From: JBBRVW01 sp963784645
GTDB lineage: Bacteria; Actinomycetota; Actinomycetes; JACCUZ01
DNA length: 64,000 bases
Assembly: GCA_963784645.1 (NCBI GenBank)
Contig: CAWARY010000018.1
Location: 124,001 to 188,000, forward strand
Direction: 5' to 3'
The position numbers and the translations under genes were made by a program. The first letter of the stretch is position 1; each line of letters starts with the position of its first letter. Under the pieces are notes generated by a model that did no database searches, was not told the origin of the DNA, and worked only from the letters and a program-made list of their open reading frames with translations. Below are positions 1-11,014 of this stretch, in pieces.

Positions 1-828
1 CTTGTCGCGCAGCCGGTCACGCGCCTGCGACTCGGCGGCGTCGGTGTCGCCGGTGGACAGGCTGCGGCTCGCCGCCATCGCCGTACGGCGGGGGATCTTG
101 GAGCCCAGCCAGATCAGCGGGTCGTACTTCGTGTCGACCACGCGCTCCTTCATGGGGATGATCGCGTTGTCGGTGATCTTGATGTGTTCGGGGCAGACCT
201 CGGTACAGCACTTGGTGATGTTGCACATGCCGAGGCCGTGCGTGTCCTGGGCCTCTCGCTTGCGGTCCTTGCTGTCCAGCGGGTGCATGTCGAGCTCGGC
301 CAGCCGGATGAAGAACCGGGGGCCGGCGAAGGACTCCTTGTTCTCCTCGTGGTCGCGGACCACGTGACAGGTGTCCTGGCAGAGGAAGCACTCGATGCAC
401 TTGCGGAACTCCTGGCTCCGCTCGACGTCGACCTGCTGCATGCGGTACTCGCCGGGCGCGAGGTCGGCGGGCGGCGCGAACGCCGGGACCTCACGGGCCT
501 TCTGGTAGTTGAAGGACACGTCGGTGACGAGGTCCTTGACCACGGGGAAGGCCCGCAGAGGCGTGACGGTGATGACCTCGTCCTCGGTGAACGTGCTCAT
601 CCGAGTCATGCACATGAGTCGCGGCCGGCCGTTGACCTCGGCGCTGCACGAGCCGCACTTGCCGGCCTTGCAGTTCCACCGGACGGCGAGGTCCGGCGTC
701 TGGGTGGCCTGCAGCCGGTGGATGATGTCGAGGACGACCTCGCCCTCCTTCACCTCGACCGTGAAGTCCTCGAGGTCGCCGTCGGTGGCGTCGCCCCGCC
801 ACACGCGGAACCGCGCAGAATATGTCAT
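1..828 (-). CDS. sdhB: Succinate dehydrogenase iron-sulfur subunit (3' end cut by window)
   Basis: Read directly on the minus strand from ATG 828-826, which shares one base with the sdhA stop (TGATG). The protein starts MTYSARFRVWRG. A plant-type 2Fe-2S motif (CKAGKCGSC followed by a distal Cys) and two Cys clusters for the other centres (CIECFLCQDTC and CNITKCCTEVCP) are visible. It passes electrons from the flavoprotein SdhA to the quinone site in the membrane subunit. About 276 codons are present and the frame is open to base 1, so the C-terminus lies outside the window. Gene order and motifs match the Sdh1 type (Rv0247c-Rv0249c) of mycobacteria. Confidence 0.93.
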   Translation of the reverse strand, partial: MTYSARFRVWRGDATDGDLEDFTVEVKEGEVVLDIIHRLQATQTPDLAVRWNCKAGKCGSCSAEVNGRPRLMCMTRMSTFTEDEVITVTPLRAFPVVKDLVTDVSFNYQKAREVPAFAPPADLAPGEYRMQQVDVERSQEFRKCIECFLCQDTCHVVRDHEENKESFAGPRFFIRLAELDMHPLDSKDRKREAQDTHGLGMCNITKCCTEVCPEHIKITDNAIIPMKERVVDTKYDPLIWLGSKIPRRTAMAASRSLSTGDTDAAESQARDRLRDK

Positions 829-2741
829 CAGGACCCCATCTCCTGCCCGGGCAGGATCGTCAGCTCGGCGTCGGTCATGTACTTCGTCAGCTCGTCGCGC
901 TCGAACAGCGAGAGCAGCTCGGGCGGCATCACCGGGAGCGGCTGCTGGGTCACCTCGACGCCCTCGCCCGAGGGCTTGCAGATGAGGTTCACCTTGCGCC
1001 ACTCGGACGACATCGCCGGGTGGTCCTCGCGGGTGTGACCGCCGCGCGACTCCTCGCGGATGAGTGCTGCCCGCGCCACGCACTCCGAGACGATCAGCAT
1101 GTTGGGCAGGTCCAGCGCCAGGTGCCAGCCCGGGTTGAAGACCTTGTCGCCCTGGACCGTCATCTTCTTGGTGCGGGCCTTGAGCTTCTCGAGCTCAGCG
1201 AGCGCCTGGGTGACCTCGGCCTCGGTGCGGATGATGCCGACGAGGTCGTTCATCATCTGCTGCAGGTCGGCGTGGATCGCGTAGGGGTTCTCGCCGCCGG
1301 AACCGGTGAAGGGCGCCTCGGCATCCTTCTGCGCGATCTCGATGTCGTGGTCGGTGATCACGGGGCGCGAGCGGCCCAGCGCGTCGACGTACTCGGCGGC
1401 CCCGAGACCGGCGCGGCGTCCGAAGACCAGCAGGTCGGACAGCGAGTTGCCTCCGAGCCGGTTCGAACCGTGCATGCCGCCGGCGACCTCGCCGGCCGCG
1501 AACAGGCCGGGCACCCTGGCAGCTGCGGTGTCGGGGTCGACCTCGACACCACCCATGACGTAGTGGCAGGTCGGTCCGACCTCCATCGGCTCGGCCGTGA
1601 TGTCGACGTCCGCCAGCTCCTTGAACTGGTGGTACATCGACGGCAGCCGCTTGCGGATCTCGGTCGCCGGGAGGCGGGAGGCGATGTCGAGGAAGACGCC
1701 GCCGGCGGGGGAGCCCCGGCCGGCCTTCACCTCGGAGTTGATGGCCCGGGCGACCTCGTCGCGGGGGAGCAGCTCCGGGGGACGCCGGTTGTTGTCGGCG
1801 TCGGAGTACCAGCGGTCGGCCTCCTCCTCGGTCTCCGCGTACTGCTTGCGGAAGACCGCGGGGACGTAGTCGAACATGAAGCGCTTGCCCTCGGAGTTCT
1901 TGAGGACGCCGCCGTCGCCCCGCACCGACTCGGTGACGAGGATGCCCTTGACCGAGGGCGGCCAGACCATGCCCGTGGGGTGGAACTGGACGAACTCCAT
2001 GTTGACCAGCGTCGCGCCGGCCTTCATCGCGAGCGCGTGGCCGTCACCGGTGTACTCCCACGAGTTGGAAGTCACCTTGAAGGACTTGCCGATGCCGCCG
2101 GTGGCGAGCACGACAGCGGGTGCCTCGAAGACGACGAAGGTGCCGTCCTCGCGGGTGTAGCCGGCCGCGCCACAGATCCTGCCCGAGTCACCGGCTGCGC
2201 TGTCCTTGAGCAGGGCGGTGATGGTCACCTCCGCGAAGACCTTGATCATCGCCTCCGCGTCGCCCTCGCTCCGGGCGTCGTCCTGCTGCAGCGACACGAT
2301 CTTCTGCTGCAGGGTGCGGATCATCTCCAGGCCGGTGCGGTCGCCGACGTGCGCCAGCCGGGGGTACTCGTGCCCGCCGAAGTTGCGCTGGCTGATCTTG
2401 CCGTCCTTGGTGCGGTCGAACAGCGCGCCGTAGGACTCGAGCTCCCACACGCGGTCCGGTGCCTCCTTGGCGTGCAGCTCGGCCATCCGCCAGTGGTTGA
2501 GGAACTTGCCGCCGCGCATCGTGTCGCGGAAGTGGACCTGCCAGCTGTCCTTGCTGTTGACGTTGCCCATCGCAGCGGCTGCGCCGCCCTCGGCCATCAC
2601 GGTGTGCGCCTTGCCGAACAGCGACTTGCAGACGATGGCGGTGCGCTTGCCCTGCATCCGCGCCTCGATGGCCGCGCGGAGGCCGGCCCCGCCGGCGCCG
2701 ATCACGACGACGTCGTAGCTGTGGCGCTCGATCTGGCTCAT
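828..2741 (-). CDS. sdhA: Succinate dehydrogenase/fumarate reductase flavoprotein subunit
   Basis: A 637-residue flavoprotein that oxidises succinate to fumarate on the cytoplasmic face of the membrane. The dinucleotide fold GAGGAG is at residues 15-20. His46 in FGKAHTVMAEGG sits where family members attach FAD covalently. The catalytic/substrate region is seen as EFVQFHPTG, RGSPAGGVFLD and SDLLVFGRRAG. Full length for the family. It lies between sdhC (73 bp upstream) and sdhB (1-base overlap), so the three genes form one minus-strand operon. Expected to be part of respiratory complex II using menaquinone; direction of catalysis cannot be read from sequence. Confidence 0.97.
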   Translation of the reverse strand: MSQIERHSYDVVVIGAGGAGLRAAIEARMQGKRTAIVCKSLFGKAHTVMAEGGAAAAMGNVNSKDSWQVHFRDTMRGGKFLNHWRMAELHAKEAPDRVWELESYGALFDRTKDGKISQRNFGGHEYPRLAHVGDRTGLEMIRTLQQKIVSLQQDDARSEGDAEAMIKVFAEVTITALLKDSAAGDSGRICGAAGYTREDGTFVVFEAPAVVLATGGIGKSFKVTSNSWEYTGDGHALAMKAGATLVNMEFVQFHPTGMVWPPSVKGILVTESVRGDGGVLKNSEGKRFMFDYVPAVFRKQYAETEEEADRWYSDADNNRRPPELLPRDEVARAINSEVKAGRGSPAGGVFLDIASRLPATEIRKRLPSMYHQFKELADVDITAEPMEVGPTCHYVMGGVEVDPDTAAARVPGLFAAGEVAGGMHGSNRLGGNSLSDLLVFGRRAGLGAAEYVDALGRSRPVITDHDIEIAQKDAEAPFTGSGGENPYAIHADLQQMMNDLVGIIRTEAEVTQALAELEKLKARTKKMTVQGDKVFNPGWHLALDLPNMLIVSECVARAALIREESRGGHTREDHPAMSSEWRKVNLICKPSGEGVEVTQQPLPVMPPELLSLFERDELTKYMTDAELTILPGQEMGS

Positions 2742-2814
2742 CGGTCGTTCATCCTTCGCCCCTTGAGGGAGTGCAGTGGGTCGGTCGGCCGACGCGCTCG
2801 CCCGTGCTCATACG

Positions 2815-3618
2815 TCAGTTGATGATGCGGAGGTCGCTGATGGTGCCGCTGGCAACGAGCCACACGTAGAGGTCCGCGATCACGATGCTGTACATCGAGA
2901 TGAACGCGAACTGCCCGTGCCGGGCGTTGAGCTTGGAGACCTGGGTCCAGACCCAGTAGCGCACCGGGTGCCGAGAGAAGTGGTTGAGGCGCCCACCGGT
3001 GATGCTGCGGCAGGAGTGGCAGCCGAGCGTGTAGGCCCAGATCAGCGCGGCGTTGACCACGAGGATCACGGTCCCCAGCCCGATGCCCACACCGCCGCCG
3101 TCGCCGTGGAACGCGAGCACGGCGTCGTAGGTGAGGATCAGGCCGACGACGACCGCGGCGTAGAAGAACCAGCGGTGCGCGTTCTGGAAGATCAGCGGGA
3201 ACTTGGTCTCGCCGGAGTAGGTCTTGTGCGGCTCGGCCACTGCGCACGCCGGCGGGGAGAACCAGAACGACCGGTAGTAGGACTTCCGGTAGTAGTAACA
3301 GGTGGCGCGGAAGCCGCCCGGCAGCGCCAGGATGATCATCGCGGGCGACATCCAGGCCGGGAGGCTGCCGATCGGCTGCCCGAACGGCGACGTGCCGTCG
3401 ACGCAGTCCGTCGACAGGCACGGCGAGTAGAACGGCGCGATGTAGTGGAAGTCCTCGACGAAGTAGGACTTGTCCCAGAACAGCCGGACGGTCGCGTAGA
3501 GCAGGAAGATGCCGAGGGCGACGGCGTTGCCCAGCGGGAACAGCCACCACCTGTCCGTCCGCAGCGTGCGGGCGGAGATCTTCGCCCGTCGTCCGTCGCC
3601 GGTCAGAGTGCTGCTCAT
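2815..3618 (-). CDS. sdhC: Succinate dehydrogenase membrane anchor (Sdh1-type, single subunit)
   Basis: The 267-residue product begins MSSTLTGDGRRAKISARTL from ATG 3618, preceded by an AGGGA ribosome-binding site. The open frame continues upstream to 4002, but that part lies under the divergent gene and is rejected. Several hydrophobic segments (around WWLFPLGNAVALGIFLLYA, MIILALPGGF, WFFYAAVVVGLILTYD, TVILVVNAALIWAY, FAFISMYSIVIADLYVWL) point to about five membrane helices. Length and position before sdhA match the Rv0249c type, in which one polypeptide anchors the complex instead of the SdhC/SdhD pair. First gene of the minus-strand operon. Confidence 0.9.
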   Translation of the reverse strand: MSSTLTGDGRRAKISARTLRTDRWWLFPLGNAVALGIFLLYATVRLFWDKSYFVEDFHYIAPFYSPCLSTDCVDGTSPFGQPIGSLPAWMSPAMIILALPGGFRATCYYYRKSYYRSFWFSPPACAVAEPHKTYSGETKFPLIFQNAHRWFFYAAVVVGLILTYDAVLAFHGDGGGVGIGLGTVILVVNAALIWAYTLGCHSCRSITGGRLNHFSRHPVRYWVWTQVSKLNARHGQFAFISMYSIVIADLYVWLVASGTISDLRIIN

Positions 3619-3808
3619 CGCCGTCCCTGGTGACTCTTGGTCGGTCGGAGGATCGAGCCCGTCGCGGAGGCCGCGGCGAGCCGTGCGCCGGAGGCTGCCG
3701 CCGGTCAGTGTGTCACTCGGTCCCGAGGGGTGGACACGGGGGAGGGCGTGAGGTCGGCCACACCCGGCGCACCTCCCGGGCGCACCGCTCTCGCGCCCAC
3801 CGCCTCCC

Positions 3809-5521
3809 GTGCGCGAAGATGCCGAAGTGTCAGGAACCCGGACAGACCAGGCACCGCCGGTCGACCCGCGGGAGCTGGCGTCCTCCGGCACGGCGGAGCC
3901 GGCCGGCGGCGCAGAGGCGCGGCTGCGGCTCCTGGTGGCCGCCACCGCGCACCTGTCGGACACCCTCGACCTCCGCGCCGTCGCGCGGGGCGTCGCCCGC
4001 ACGGTGGTGCCGGCACTGGCCGACGCCGTGCAGGTCGACCTGGTCGAGGCTCTCTTCCACCCCGAGAGCGCAGCGGCGGCCGGGAGCGGCGGGGCCCTGC
4101 TCCGTGTCGCGAACGTCGATCGTGCGCTCGACGGTGCCAGCGACGGTCATGCGGCCGGTCCCGAGCAGGACGAGTGGATCGGCTATCCGCCCGGCGGTGC
4201 CGCGGCCGCCGCGCTCGCGGCCGGCGTGACTGCGGGGGAGGGCGGCGAGGTGGGTCCGGGGAGCCTGTTCGTCCCGCTCCGGGCCCGGGGCCGCGTGCTC
4301 GGGCTGGTGGGGCTGCACCGGGTCGGTGCCGACACCCCGCCCTACGGCGCGGCCGACGTCGCGCTCGCCGAGGAGATCGTGACCCGGGCCGCTCTCGCCC
4401 TCGACAACGTGCGGCTCTACGACGAGGCCCGCACGACCGCGATCGCACTCCAGCGCTCGCTGCTGCCGAGCCTGCAGCCGCGGGTCACCGGGGTCGACAC
4501 CGCGCACCGCTACCTTCCGGGGCGCCGCGACCTGGGCGTCGGCGGTGACTGGTTCGACGTCATCCCGCTGTCCTGCGGCCGGGTGGCCTTCGTCATCGGC
4601 GACGTCATGGGGCGCGGCCTGCGGGCGGCGGCCACGATGGGCCAGCTGCGCACCGCGGTCCGCACCCTCGCGGTGCTCGACCCGATGCCCGAGGACGTCC
4701 TGCGACACCTCGACGACCTGGCGCAGAGCATCGACGAGGTCCAGCTCGCGACCTGCGTCTACGCGGTGTTCGACCCGGTGCGCCGTTCCCTGTCGTTCGC
4801 CACAGCCGGGCACCCGCCGCCGGTGCTGCAGGGACCCGGTGGCCTCGCCACCGCGCTGCCGCAGCCGTCGGGTGCTCCGCTCGGTGTGGGAGGAGTCCCC
4901 TTCGAGTCCACGACCGTCCCGGTCGAGGACGGGTCGCGGCTCGTGCTCTACACCGACGGTCTCGTCGAGTCGCGCGACGTCGACATCGACGACGGCCTGC
5001 GCCGGCTGGCGCGCTCCCTGGAGGTGGGACCCGACGACCTCGACGCCCTCTGCGACCAGGTGCTGGCGGACCTGGGTCGGGACGAGGACCACGACGACGA
5101 CGTCGCGCTCCTGGTCGCCTCGCTGGACGGCATCGACGGCCGGCGGGTCGCCGCCTGGGAGCTGGTAGGAGGGGTCGAGTCGGTCGCCGGGGCGCGTGCC
5201 TGGGTGCGCGAGCGGCTGGCGGCCTGGGCGATGGAGCCGGCCACGGAGGTCGCCGAGCTGCTCACGAGCGAGCTGGTGACCAACGCCCTGCGGCACGCGG
5301 CCGGCCCCGTCGAGCTGACCGTCCTGCGGCTGGACGAGATCGTCACGCTGGCGGTGAGCGACGCGAGCACCCCGCTGCCGCGGCTGCGCCCGGTCTCCGA
5401 CGCCGACGAGGGCGGCCGCGGCCTGCAGCTGGTCGCGATGCTCGCCGCCCGCTGGGGCGCCCGGCCGACCGCGGCCGGCAAGGTCGTCTGGTGCGACCTG
5501 CCGCTCCCCCAAGGCCGTTGA
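3809..5521 (+). CDS. GAF - PP2C/SpoIIE phosphatase - HATPase signalling protein
   Basis: A 570-residue multidomain protein. Residues ~40-205 look like a GAF sensory domain. Residues ~210-425 form a SpoIIE-type PP2C phosphatase with metal motifs GGDWFD (245-250) and GDVMGRG (264-270) and later DDDVALL. Residues ~440-565 form a histidine-kinase-like ATPase of the anti-sigma (RsbW) type with N-box ELVTNALRHA and G-box GGRGLQL. Such proteins are thought to control partner-switching sigma regulators by dephosphorylating anti-anti-sigma factors and binding or phosphorylating them. GTG 3809 is used; GTG 3827 is an alternative. No anti-anti-sigma partner is adjacent. Its stop codon lies inside the left arm of repeat family A. 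Confidence 0.9.
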   Translation: MREDAEVSGTRTDQAPPVDPRELASSGTAEPAGGAEARLRLLVAATAHLSDTLDLRAVARGVARTVVPALADAVQVDLVEALFHPESAAAAGSGGALLRVANVDRALDGASDGHAAGPEQDEWIGYPPGGAAAAALAAGVTAGEGGEVGPGSLFVPLRARGRVLGLVGLHRVGADTPPYGAADVALAEEIVTRAALALDNVRLYDEARTTAIALQRSLLPSLQPRVTGVDTAHRYLPGRRDLGVGGDWFDVIPLSCGRVAFVIGDVMGRGLRAAATMGQLRTAVRTLAVLDPMPEDVLRHLDDLAQSIDEVQLATCVYAVFDPVRRSLSFATAGHPPPVLQGPGGLATALPQPSGAPLGVGGVPFESTTVPVEDGSRLVLYTDGLVESRDVDIDDGLRRLARSLEVGPDDLDALCDQVLADLGRDEDHDDDVALLVASLDGIDGRRVAAWELVGGVESVAGARAWVRERLAAWAMEPATEVAELLTSELVTNALRHAAGPVELTVLRLDEIVTLAVSDASTPLPRLRPVSDADEGGRGLQLVAMLAARWGARPTAAGKVVWCDLPLPQGR

Positions 5522-5576
5522 GTGGCGGGTTGTGGCAGAAATCTGGCCCCAGAAGTGCAACAGCGCGCCACTCAAC
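5517..5576. repeat. Inverted repeat family A, copy 1
   Basis: The arms GTTGAGTGGCG (5517-5527) and CGCCACTCAAC (5566-5576) are exact complements. Pairing continues inward to TGTGGCA/TGCAACA with a few mismatches. The SpoIIE gene stop codon TGA (5519-5521) is inside the left arm. Related copies are at 14245-14307 and 14448-14517. No T-run follows, so it is not a canonical intrinsic terminator, though it could terminate or protect the mRNA 3' end. Confidence 0.85.
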
Positions 5577-5601
5577 GCAACAGAACGGCGACAAGGTCGC
5601 T

Positions 5602-5635
5602 GACGGCGGCGAGCCACCCACGTGGCTCCGCCGTC
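5602..5635. terminator. Hairpin, probable terminator before typA
   Basis: The left arm 5602-5617 (GACGGCGGCGAGCCAC) pairs with the right arm 5622-5635 (GTGGCTCCGCCGTC) apart from a 2-base bulge, with a 4-base loop. It is GC-rich without a U-tract, typical of actinobacterial termination hairpins. Confidence 0.55.
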
Positions 5636-5738
5636 ATTGCTGCTCACCGGTACCACCGTCGGCGCGAGCGTCCGGGGGGCCGCCGCCGCGCCCGTAGACT
5701 GACGTGTCCCCTTCCCCGTACGGATCGAGCGTTCTCGC

Positions 5739-7610
<1,872 letters not shown>

Positions 7611-7640
7611 GGCGGCCGGCGACCCCCGACCGGGGCCGCC
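7611..7640 (+). terminator. Possible terminator after typA
   Basis: GGCGGCC immediately after the typA stop pairs with GGCCGCC at 7634-7640 around a GC-rich loop that can pair further. Weak prediction; no U-tract. Confidence 0.35.
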
Positions 7641-7864
7641 AGGCCCCGTGACCAGGCCCGATGCGCCAGGTATGACGGCTTGTCTCAGGGCGGTCACGAT
7701 TGTGCAACAGAGGCTTCCGTCCATAGGTGTTCGGGTGGACATGTCCTAGAGTCCTGCTCCGGACGGCCTCCCGCCGCGCGCCAGCGCACTGTGTCGTGGG
7801 TGCCCGGACCGGACCGCGTCACCGGGGGATCGAACGTCGATCGAGGAGAGGTAGCGCCAGCTCT

Positions 7865-8860
7865 ATGTCGCTCGCATCCGACCACGCGGTCGAGACCCCG
7901 ACCGGGTCCAGCGTCGAGGCCACCGAGATCGCCGGACGCTCGCTCAGCCAGATCGCGTGGGGGCGGCTGCGCCGCGACAAGGTGGCGATGGTGAGCCTCT
8001 TCGTGGTCGTGCTGGTCATCCTGATCGCGGTGTTCGCCCCGCTGGTGACCAAGCTGGTCGGCGTCGACCCGTTGAGCTTCAACCAGAAGGCCGTCTCGGA
8101 CGCCGGTGGCCTGCCGCTGGGCAAGTGGGGCGGCATCTCCCGGGACCACCCGCTCGGGGTGGAGCCGCTGACCGGCCGCGACATCTTCGCGCGCCTGCTC
8201 TACGGCGCCCGCATCTCGCTGCTGATCGCGCTCTCGTCGACGCTGCTGACCATGGTGCTCGGCGTCGTGGTCGGCATCATCGCCGGCTACTCCAAGGGCT
8301 GGCTCGACACCGCCCTGGGCCGGCTGATGGACCTCATCCTCGCCTTCCCGCTCCTCCTCATCCTGCTGGCCATGTCGCCCGTGCTGACGCAGCGCCTCGA
8401 GGCCACGTTCAACATGCCCGGCAACGTGGCCCGGGTGACCTACATCGTGCTGGTCCTGAGCGTCTTCGGCTGGCCCTACCTCGCCCGCATCGTGCGCGGC
8501 CAGGTGCTGAGCCTGCGAGAGCGGGAGTTCGTCGAGTCGGCTGTCTCGATGGGCGCCGGCACGCCGCGGATCCTCTTCAAGGAGATCCTGCCCAACCTGT
8601 GGGCGCCGATCCTGGTCTACGCCTCGATCGTCATCCCGACCTACATCGCCGCCGAGGCCACGCTGAGCTTCCTCGGCGTCGGGCTGCTGCCGCCGACCCC
8701 GTCCTGGGGCGCGATGCTCTCGGACTCGGTCTCGTTCTTCTACACGGTGCCCTCGTTCCTGTTCATCCCCGGCACCGCCCTGTTCATCGTCGTCCTGGCG
8801 TTCAACCTGCTGGGCGACGCGATCCGTGACGCTCTCGACCCGCGGGCGGGTCGAGCCTGA
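7865..8860 (+). CDS. Peptide ABC transporter permease (DppC/OppC family)
   Basis: A 331-residue inner-membrane permease. ATG 7865 is chosen because it gives a normal DppC N-terminus: a cytoplasmic head ending LSQIAWGRLRRDK, then a first helix VAMVSLFVVVLVILIAVFAPLV. The frame extends upstream without a credible start. The family signature is present: GRDIFARLLYGARISLLIAL, the EAA loop EFVESAVSMGAGTPRILFKEILPN, and C-terminal AEATLSFLGVGLLPPTPSWGAML. It forms the channel with the DppB-like permease encoded at 11015. Here it is the first gene, ahead of the binding protein, a less common order. Confidence 0.94.
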   Translation: MSLASDHAVETPTGSSVEATEIAGRSLSQIAWGRLRRDKVAMVSLFVVVLVILIAVFAPLVTKLVGVDPLSFNQKAVSDAGGLPLGKWGGISRDHPLGVEPLTGRDIFARLLYGARISLLIALSSTLLTMVLGVVVGIIAGYSKGWLDTALGRLMDLILAFPLLLILLAMSPVLTQRLEATFNMPGNVARVTYIVLVLSVFGWPYLARIVRGQVLSLREREFVESAVSMGAGTPRILFKEILPNLWAPILVYASIVIPTYIAAEATLSFLGVGLLPPTPSWGAMLSDSVSFFYTVPSFLFIPGTALFIVVLAFNLLGDAIRDALDPRAGRA

Positions 8861-8976
8861 CCGAACGACCACAAGCTTCCCCGGCACCGCCGGGGAGAAG
8901 CGGCACCGGCACGTGGAGGGTCGGTGGCGCCCACGGACCGGGACCATGAGTCCCGGCCCAGACCAGAAGGAGACAC

Positions 8977-10740
8977 ATGGGCAAGGCCAGCATCGGCCTG
9001 CGCGCAGTTGTCCTCGCGAGCGCGGCGGCGATGGCACTCGCCGCCTGCGGCGGGAGCAGCGGCGGCGGCAGTACCCCGGGTGACAGCGGCAATGGGAACG
9101 GTGAGCCGACCAAGGGCGGCACCCTGACCTTCATCACGCTGCAGGACCAGATCCAGCACCTCGACCCCCAGCGCAACTACACCGGTGAGGACCTGGCCTT
9201 CACCAGCGGCTACCTCAACCGGACGCTGAACGTCTACAAGCTCAGCACCGACGGCACGACCGCCAACGAGCTGCAGCCCGACCTCGCGACCGACACCGGC
9301 ACGCCGAACGACGACGCGACCTCGTGGTCGTGGACGCTCAAGGACGGCCTCAAGTGGGAGGACGGGTCGGACCTCACCTGCGACGACCTCAAGTACGGCG
9401 TGTCCCGCACGTTCGCGACCGACATCATCACCGATGGTCCGAGCTACGCGATCACCATGCTGGACATCCCGACCGACAAGGACGGGAACTCGGTCTACAA
9501 GGGCCCGTACGTCACCAAGGGCAACGACACCGCTGCCTTCGACAAGGCGGTCGTCTGCGAAGGCAACAAGATCACGTTCAACCTGAACAAGCCGGTCGGT
9601 GACTTCAACTTCACCGTCACGCTGAGCTCGTTCGCGCCCGTCCCCAAGGCCGCCGACACCGGTGAGAAGTACGACGACAAGCCGGTCTCGAACGGCCCGT
9701 ACAAGATCCAGGAGTACACCAAGGGCTCGCAGCTCGTCCTGGTCCGCAACGAGAACTGGGACCCGGCGACCGACGACTACCGCCCCGCGTACCCGGACAA
9801 GATCGTCTACAAGTTCGGCCTCGAGGCGTCGGTCATCGACCAGCGCATGATCGCCGACTCGGGCGACGACCAGCAGACGATCACCTCCGACCCGATCGAG
9901 CCCGCGTCGCTCGCGACCGTGTTCGGCTCGGACCGGTTCAAGGACCGTCGCGTGAACGAGCTCGACCCGTACGTCCGCTACTACGCGGTCAACGTGTCGA
10001 AGCTGCCGAACCTCGACCAGCGCAAGGCGATCGCGGCCGCTCTCGACCGCGCCCAGCTGCGCACCATCGCCGGTGGCGAGTACGCCGGTGACCTGGCCGA
10101 CGGTGTCATCAAGCCGAACCTGCCGGCCGACTACGAGCCCTCGGGCATGTGGGACAGCCTGCTCGGCCAGAAGATCCCGGACAACGGTGACCCGGAGTAC
10201 GCCAAGACGCTCATCCAGCAGTCCGGCGAGCCGATGAAGACCGTGCAGTTCGACTACCCGCAGACGCCGACCAACGACAAGGCCGCGGCCGCCGTCGTGG
10301 CGTCGCTGGGCAAGGCCGACATCAAGGTCAAGCCGAACCCGATCGAGGCGGGCCAGTTCTACGGCATCGTCTTCGACCCGGACAAGGCCGGCGACCTGAT
10401 CGCCGCTGGTTGGGGCCCGGACTGGCCCAACGCGTCGACCGTCATCCCGGAGCTGTTCACCCCGAGCGGTGGCTTCGACCTCTCGCAGTCCGACGACAAG
10501 TCGTTCAACCAGAAGTCGCTGGCAGCGAAGGGCATCACCGACCGGGCAGCACAGGGCGAGCAGTGGAAGGCCCTGAACAAGGAGGCCATGGCGCAGGTGT
10601 GGGTCATCCCGACCCGCTTCGGCCGTGAGCAGCGCCTCGCGGGCTCCAAGGTGAAGGCTGCCTCGGGCACGAGCGGCCAGGTGTACATCTGGGCGCCCTA
10701 CGGCTCCTGGTCGTACGCGGACCTCTACGTCGAGAAGTAA
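8977..10740 (+). CDS. ABC transporter solute-binding lipoprotein, family 5 (peptide)
   Basis: The 587-residue product has a lipoprotein signal peptide with lipobox LAAC (Cys24) followed by a Ser/Gly linker. It is preceded by an excellent ribosome-binding site (AGAAGGAGA). The mature part has the SBP_bac_5 layout: GGTLTFITLQDQIQHLDPQRNYTGED, SWSWTLKDGLKWEDGSDLTCDDLKYGVSRTF, VSNGPYKI. It should capture oligopeptides or related solutes outside the membrane for the permeases and ATPases in the same cluster. Mycobacterial LpqW, at a comparable chromosomal position, is also in this protein class but without the transporter genes, so a non-transport role is a remote alternative. Confidence 0.93.
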   Translation: MGKASIGLRAVVLASAAAMALAACGGSSGGGSTPGDSGNGNGEPTKGGTLTFITLQDQIQHLDPQRNYTGEDLAFTSGYLNRTLNVYKLSTDGTTANELQPDLATDTGTPNDDATSWSWTLKDGLKWEDGSDLTCDDLKYGVSRTFATDIITDGPSYAITMLDIPTDKDGNSVYKGPYVTKGNDTAAFDKAVVCEGNKITFNLNKPVGDFNFTVTLSSFAPVPKAADTGEKYDDKPVSNGPYKIQEYTKGSQLVLVRNENWDPATDDYRPAYPDKIVYKFGLEASVIDQRMIADSGDDQQTITSDPIEPASLATVFGSDRFKDRRVNELDPYVRYYAVNVSKLPNLDQRKAIAAALDRAQLRTIAGGEYAGDLADGVIKPNLPADYEPSGMWDSLLGQKIPDNGDPEYAKTLIQQSGEPMKTVQFDYPQTPTNDKAAAAVVASLGKADIKVKPNPIEAGQFYGIVFDPDKAGDLIAAGWGPDWPNASTVIPELFTPSGGFDLSQSDDKSFNQKSLAAKGITDRAAQGEQWKALNKEAMAQVWVIPTRFGREQRLAGSKVKAASGTSGQVYIWAPYGSWSYADLYVEK

Positions 10741-10806
10741 GTCCTTCGACGCAGAGCAGTCCTCAGCACCACAGCATCACCAGCACCACCTGAAGTGAGT
10801 CCGGTC

Positions 10807-10840
10807 TGAGCCGGGGGGCGGTTCTCCGCCCCCCGGCTCA
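10807..10840 (+). terminator. Strong hairpin between binding protein and permease genes
   Basis: A perfect 15-bp stem (TGAGCCGGGGGGCGG at 10807-10821 with its complement at 10826-10840) closes on the tetraloop TTCT. It sits 67 bp after the binding-protein stop and 174 bp before the permease gene. It could terminate most transcripts and so give more binding protein than membrane components, or stabilise the upstream mRNA. Confidence 0.75.
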
Positions 10841-11014
10841 GCCGAGCCAAGGCCCAGCTCGTGCCGGCGACCGGCACATGGTTCGCTGTCCCAGGCGCGC
10901 CGTGGAGAACTGCAAGCCGATCCTGCGTCCACCGGCGCCCTCCGGCGTCGTACTCTCGTCACGATCCGCGTCGACCGCGTCTTGCGGCCGGCCTGATGCC
11001 CTGGAGGTCCGACG

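Noticed and set aside
5517..5576. Canonical Rho-independent terminator
   Set aside because: The stem is long and strong but no T-run follows; it is better described as a repeat-family hairpin that may still terminate transcription.
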